A stretch of 64,000 nt of DNA from NCBI RefSeq assembly GCF_004564235.1, contig NZ_SOMN01000029.1, positions 1 to 64,000 of the forward strand, written 5' to 3'. The notes under the pieces were generated by a model. That model was not told the origin of the DNA, did not search any database, and saw nothing but the letters and a program-made list of their open reading frames with translations. The stretch comes from Cohnella luojiensis (GTDB taxonomy: Bacteria; Bacillota; Bacilli; Paenibacillales; Paenibacillaceae). Below, in pieces: positions 60,525 through 64,000 of the stretch. A program made the translations under genes and the position numbers. The first letter of the stretch is position 1; the number at the start of each line of letters is the position of its first letter.

Positions 60525-60550
60525 TGTGGACAACCGGGCAGTTATCCACA
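60525..60550. promoter_or_regulatory. Pair of inverted DnaA boxes upstream of tadA
   Basis: TGTGGACAA (60525-60533, the complement of TTGTCCACA) and TTATCCACA (60542-60550, a perfect DnaA box) lie head to head 8 bp apart in the tadA upstream region. They may regulate tadA or titrate DnaA. Confidence 0.6.
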
Positions 60551-60607
60551 AATTCATGCACAGCATGTTAACAACGAATACACGTTCGCTGGTAAGGAGT
60601 AGAAAAA

Positions 60608-61069
60608 ATGACAATGACGGAAGACGAACATTGGATGAAAGAAGCTATTGGGCAGGCTCGTATTGCCGAATCTCTCGGGGAAGTTCCGATTGGCGCGGTT
60701 ATCGTTCGAGATGGGGCTATCGTGGGGGCAGGATATAACCTGCGTGAGAAGGATCACGATCCAACGGCTCATGCGGAGATGATCGCCATCCGCCAAGCAA
60801 GCAATAATCTGCAGGCTTGGCGGTTATTAGGCTGCACCCTGTACGTAACTCTAGAGCCTTGTCCGATGTGTGCGGGCGCTATCTTGCAATCCCGTGTGGA
60901 ACGCGTTGTCTATGGGGCTTCCGATCCGAAGGCGGGTTGCGTAGGTACGCTAATGGATTTACTGCAAGATTCCCGGTTTAACCATGTATCGCCTTGGACC
61001 TCAGGAGTACTTCGAGAGGAATGCTCGTCCTTGCTGACCGATTTCTTCCGTAGACTGAGAAGCCGGTAA
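60608..61069 (+). CDS. tadA: tRNA-specific adenosine deaminase
   Basis: A 153-residue zinc deaminase that makes inosine at the wobble position of tRNA-Arg(ACG). The active-site motifs are HAEMIAI (His55, Glu57) and PCPMCAGA (Cys85, Cys88). A TAAGGAGTAG site lies before the start. In Bacillus the gene sits near the SRP RNA and dnaX; here those are not adjacent. Its 3' end overlaps the convergent Spo0E-like gene by 69 bp. Confidence 0.95.
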   Translation: MTMTEDEHWMKEAIGQARIAESLGEVPIGAVIVRDGAIVGAGYNLREKDHDPTAHAEMIAIRQASNNLQAWRLLGCTLYVTLEPCPMCAGAILQSRVERVVYGASDPKAGCVGTLMDLLQDSRFNHVSPWTSGVLREECSSLLTDFFRRLRSR

Positions 61070-61279
61070 GAGGGACATGTTGCATAGGCTAGACATTTTC
61101 CGGTATTCCGCTTCTTCCTTGCGTAAACGTTGAAGCTGAACGATGAGACGATCCGCTTCCTCACTAACCGCAACGATTTCCGGATCGGTCAGATTGCCCA
61201 GGTCGCTTGCCATTTCACAAAGACGACTTTGGAGCAATTGGAGGCGCTGTATAAGTTGTGAGGTCTCCAAGTGAGTCAT
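61001..61279 (-). CDS. Spo0E-family aspartyl-phosphate phosphatase-like protein
   Basis: A 92-residue protein whose first ~60 residues form two helices (LETSQLIQRLQLLQSRLCEMASDLGNLTDPEIVAVSEEADRLIVQLQRLRKEE). The spacing and S-E-E-x-D motif (VAVSEEADRLI) resemble the SQELD motif of Spo0E-type phosphatases that act on Spo0A-P or other regulators. AAGGAG precedes the ATG. Its C-terminal ~23 codons lie antisense to the tadA end, so they may be less constrained. Confidence 0.65.
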   Translation of the reverse strand: MTHLETSQLIQRLQLLQSRLCEMASDLGNLTDPEIVAVSEEADRLIVQLQRLRKEEAEYRKMSSLCNMSLLPASQSTEEIGQQGRAFLSKYS

Positions 61280-61451
61280 CCGACTGCTCCTTCTTGAAAT
61301 AATTCGTCATACTTTGTCATACAACTCAAACTATTCCTATTATAGGACAAAATTATCCATTTATTTGTAGAACCTTGTCGACAAACAACGTCATTATTCC
61401 ATTTATTTTCCGACAAATATAGGTATTTGATCCTACTTCAATTTAAAAAGC

Positions 61452-61485
61452 ATAAAAAAACAGCACCGATTCGATTCGGCACTGG
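61452..61485 (-). terminator. Terminator downstream of tRNA-Arg
   Basis: CAGCACCGA (61461-61469) and TCGGCACTG (61476-61484) form a hairpin with one mismatch; on the minus strand it is followed by T7. It probably ends the tRNA transcript. Confidence 0.8.
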
Positions 61486-61508
61486 CTTGATTGTTTAATA
61501 GACTGTTA

Positions 61509-61584
61509 TGGCGGCCTCGAGAGGAATCGAACCTCCGGCCTGCGGTTTAGGAAACCGTCGCTCTATCCGCTGAGCTACGAGGCC
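61509..61584 (-). tRNA. tRNA-Arg, anticodon CCT
   Basis: A cloverleaf reads on the minus strand from GGCCTCGTAGCTCAG (61584 down) to the T arm GGTTCGATTCC and the acceptor CGAGGCC. The anticodon loop TTCCTAA gives CCT, decoding AGG. The discriminator is G, and CCA is encoded at 61511-61509. The unit is single and not part of a tRNA cluster. Confidence 0.95.
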
Positions 61585-61740
61585 ACAGTAATAAATATTA
61601 TACCACAATTCTTCCCTAGTACCAAGCAATAACCGCCGAATTTCGGGGCAAACGCATTCCAAGAACGAAAAGCGTTCGAACAAGGCTGTAACCATAAATA
61701 GTATGGCTACAACGCCCAATCGCCGCTTCATCCTAATACT

Positions 61741-61766
61741 AAAACCCCCGCCATTGGCGGGGGCTC
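61741..61766 (-). terminator. Terminator of the lipoprotein gene
   Basis: CCCCCGCC (61745-61752), loop ATT, GGCGGGGG (61756-61763) with TTTTAG on the minus strand, 18 bp after the lipoprotein stop. Confidence 0.9.
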
Positions 61767-61783
61767 TTGTATAGTTTCGTTGC

Positions 61784-62908
61784 TTATAGACCTTCATCCG
61801 TGGATTCAAGATCCATGCCTTCCAGACCTTCCATTCCGCCGAACATGCCGCCCAATTGCTCCTGCAGCTCTTCCATCGAGATAACGTCATCGCCTTTCGG
61901 CTCGCCGATCTCGAATTTTACTTCCTCGTTAATTCCAGTCATTTGGGAAACGACTTTAATGCCGAAGCTTCCGGTCAACTCTTCGGATTCGATGGCCGCA
62001 TTAATCGTAGCATCCGTGTAAACCGGATATTCTTTCTTGTCGATACCTATGTTGGCTTTGATGTTGAGCGATTTAAGCTCTTTCTTCATTTCCGCCAAGC
62101 CTTCGGAGATCTCTCCGTCTTTCACTTCGCCAAGCTCTTTTTTCGCGGTATCGAGATCCTCTTGTTTCAGTTGAAGAAGATCGCGATATTCTTGATTGCT
62201 GGACAGAAGATCGATAACTTCCGGTGCGATCTTGTCGATAATCGTATTGATGAACGGCTCGAGTTGCGATTGGTCCATGTGGAATTGAACGACTTGATCC
62301 ACATTGACGTCATCCGGCAAGCCTGCGTCTTTCACCTTAACAGCCGACAAATACTTCTCTTCTTCGACATGTTTAAAGACGATGGCCAATACGTCGTTTA
62401 CCAATTTCTGCGACTTCCCTGCATCCATCTTAGGCAACGTCTGACCGGATTGCTTCGCAAGCTCTTCTAGGTCCAGTTCAATGAATTTACCGATAAGCTC
62501 TTCCGGAATCGGCAGCATCGGAATGTTAGGAACTTTAACCCATACCTTCTTATCCGTCATGACGATTGGAACGTTGAAAGTGACTGCAAGGTCGCCTTTC
62601 AATGCCAGTTGCAGGTTAATCTCCATCAACATCGGATCGATGCGATAAGCCCCGGTCCAAGATAGCTCCGCGCTTTTCAGCGTGTTTACTATTGCTGCCG
62701 CTTCGCTTTCGCTCAACTCGGCATCCGGGAAATTAAAGTCTTCGAACTTCATGCTGCCCTTAAAATTGTACGATTTCATATCAGATGATTTCGACATGGA
62801 ATCCTGAAGCGCTTCTTTAGGTGATTTATCCTTCGTGCACCCGCTGAGCACAACAGAAACCGCCAATAGGATCGCTAGAATGATGACGCTGTATTTCGTT
62901 TTAAACAA
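61784..62908 (-). CDS. Lipoprotein of unknown function (LppX/LprAFG-like fold suspected)
   Basis: A 374-residue lipoprotein: signal MFKTKYSVIILAILLAVSVVLSGC with lipobox (Cys24). The mature part (EALQDSMSKSSDMKSYNFKGSMKFEDFNFP...AELSWTGAYRIDPMLMEINLQLALKGDLAVTFNVPIVMTDKKVWVKVPNIP) has the alternating pattern of the DUF6612/LolA-like lipoproteins common in Paenibacillaceae. The C-terminus is rich in Glu and Met (EELQEQLGGMFGGMEGLEGMDLESTDEGL). The function is unknown. Confidence 0.75.
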   Translation of the reverse strand: MFKTKYSVIILAILLAVSVVLSGCTKDKSPKEALQDSMSKSSDMKSYNFKGSMKFEDFNFPDAELSESEAAAIVNTLKSAELSWTGAYRIDPMLMEINLQLALKGDLAVTFNVPIVMTDKKVWVKVPNIPMLPIPEELIGKFIELDLEELAKQSGQTLPKMDAGKSQKLVNDVLAIVFKHVEEEKYLSAVKVKDAGLPDDVNVDQVVQFHMDQSQLEPFINTIIDKIAPEVIDLLSSNQEYRDLLQLKQEDLDTAKKELGEVKDGEISEGLAEMKKELKSLNIKANIGIDKKEYPVYTDATINAAIESEELTGSFGIKVVSQMTGINEEVKFEIGEPKGDDVISMEELQEQLGGMFGGMEGLEGMDLESTDEGL

Positions 62909-63038
62909 GATGCAAAAACCCCTTCCAGATGGTATGAACTAAAAATCAAACAAAGTTCATTGTATCTTAATTCCGCATTCGCGAAAAGACTTTCTTTGTT
63001 AAAATTCTTCTAAATTCAGTAAAGTTTCGAAACTATTG

Positions 63039-63944
63039 TTAATGAATGTCTTTTTTCCGAAACCTTCCACCTTTTACATCATGTATATTGCCTACTGCCA
63101 GAAATGCTCCCGGATCAAGCTCGTTCACGATCGACTTTAGCTTCGCTTCTTCCAAACGGGTAATCACGCAGAAAATAACTTTCTTCTGATCTCCCGTATA
63201 TCCGCCTTCGCCATGAAGCAACGTTACCCCGCGTCCTAATCGTGCCGTAATGGCATCTCCGATATCCTTGTAGTAGTCGCTAATGATCCAACAGGATTTG
63301 GACTCGTCGAAGCCTTCAATGGTCAGATCGATTACCTTAAACGCAATATAGTACGCAATCAAGGAAAACATCGCACGGTCCCAGGTATACACGAAACCCG
63401 CGCATCCGAGAATGAAGAAGTTGATGAACATGACCATCTGGCCGACAGAGAATGGGGATTTACGGTTAAGTAGAATCGCCACGATCTCCGTGCCGTCCAA
63501 TGATCCCCCTGCACGGAGAACGATGCCCGTCCCCGCCCCCAAGAAAATTCCTCCGAACACTGCCGCTAGAAAAATATCATCCGTAAATGGTTGCACGGGA
63601 TGCAAGAGGTAAGTGGAGATGGACAATACGATAACGCCTAGAAGAGTGGATAAAGCAAAGGTCTTGCCAATCGTACGATAACCTAGAATGAGAAAAGGGA
63701 GATTGAGGACGAGTAGGAATACACCGATTGGGAGACCCGATAAATAAGAGGACATGATGGAAATACCGGTAATGCCGCCGTCGATGATGGAGTTGTTTAC
63801 GAGGAAAATTTCCAAAGCAACACCGACAAGAATGGCTCCTACTGTGATGAACAGGATGCGTCGAGCGATTTCCAAGGGGGTTAGCTTGTGATGGCGGATC
63901 GGTTTAGCGGGGCTAGGCGGTCCATGGGTTGTTACGTCTGTCAT
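63039..63944 (-). CDS. YitT-family membrane protein with C-terminal DUF2179
   Basis: A 301-residue protein. Five or six membrane segments (IARRILFITVGAILVGVALEIFLV, ...GITGISIMSSYLSGLPIGVFLLVLNLPFLILGYRTIG, ...IFLGAGTGIVLRAGGSLDGTEIVAILLNRK) are followed by a cytoplasmic DUF2179 domain from ~210 (SKSCWIISDYYKDIGDAITARLGRGVTLLHGEGGYTGDQKKVIFCVITRLEEAKLKSIVNELDPGAFLAVGNIHDVKGGRF). The ATG at 63944 is preferred, with GGAGGACTTGTTC before it; the TTG at 63950 lies inside the spacer. The transport function of the family is not established. Confidence 0.93.
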   Translation of the reverse strand: MTDVTTHGPPSPAKPIRHHKLTPLEIARRILFITVGAILVGVALEIFLVNNSIIDGGITGISIMSSYLSGLPIGVFLLVLNLPFLILGYRTIGKTFALSTLLGVIVLSISTYLLHPVQPFTDDIFLAAVFGGIFLGAGTGIVLRAGGSLDGTEIVAILLNRKSPFSVGQMVMFINFFILGCAGFVYTWDRAMFSLIAYYIAFKVIDLTIEGFDESKSCWIISDYYKDIGDAITARLGRGVTLLHGEGGYTGDQKKVIFCVITRLEEAKLKSIVNELDPGAFLAVGNIHDVKGGRFRKKDIH

Positions 63945-64000
63945 GAACAAGTCCTCCTTTATTAAGTTTCTTCCATTATACCAATCTAGATACTGGGGGT

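Noticed and set aside
61495..61890. A 131-codon frame over the tRNA-Arg gene
   Set aside because: It crosses the tRNA and a terminator and has no ribosome binding site.

Overview
The window looks like chromosomal DNA of a Gram-positive, endospore-forming member of the Paenibacillaceae (Paenibacillus/Cohnella-like). The signs are strong AGGAGG-type ribosome binding sites with TTG and GTG starts, a Spo0E-family phosphatase, an S-layer-homology (SLH) protein, a WG-repeat protein, flagellar motAB, lipoproteins and an ECF-type vitamin transporter. No family call was checked by a database search. All calls rest on motifs, length, gene order and memory of the families.

Layout. (1) 1-1.1 kb: 3' end of an IS200/IS605-type tnpB with its right-end hairpin, sitting inside a broken quinone-oxidoreductase gene. 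(2) 1.1-9.3 kb: a C4-dicarboxylate/tricarboxylate module. A minus-strand operon (tctC, tctB, tctA, malic enzyme, AEC permease, an HPr/Crh-like protein without the phosphorylatable His) is divergent from a CitA/CitB-type two-component system. (3) 9.4-43.7 kb: a long accessory region. It holds a small holin-like toxin, MarR, copper amine oxidase and copper-type genes, a WG-repeat protein, drug-efflux and ABC-F resistance-type genes, several pseudogenes, a duplicated 2OG oxygenase, and two phage-defence-type operons (an ABC-three-component system and an AAA ATPase/RloB AbiL-like pair). (4) 43.6-48 kb: sulfurtransferase, MFS, DUF975, GNAT and DUF378 genes, then a 51-bp hairpin-repeat array between direct repeats. 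(5) 48.3-57.8 kb: an ABC exporter, then a cobalamin-riboswitch-controlled operon encoding a surface SLH protein with transcobalamin-like DUF4430 domains, a DUF4430 lipoprotein, EcfT, a fused EcfA, an S component and a pterin dehydratase. (6) 57.9-64 kb: motAB, a glucosaminidase-like protein, tadA, a Spo0E-like gene, tRNA-Arg(CCT), a lipoprotein and a YitT-family protein.

The main finding concerns region 3. The sulfurtransferase gene at 43.6 kb reads leftwards. Its last ~20 codons, its terminator and a GAAGTCAACA-type motif recur again and again to its left, always in the same orientation. They divide about 34 kb into gene cassettes. Every copy stops matching at the same place, the SWSDW codons, and some copies still encode a readable C-terminus. 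This resembles the direct-repeat arrays left by serial site-specific insertion at the 3' end of a gene (compare SCC elements at rlmH). The repeats, however, carry a terminator hairpin whose two arms covary, and no recombinase is encoded in the window. The two defence operons each occupy one interval between copies.

The second system of interest is the B12 operon. The riboswitch and a leader terminator would control a cell-surface capture protein whose fold order (alpha-toroid repeats, then DUF4430) parallels animal intrinsic factor/transcobalamin, coupled to an ECF transporter.
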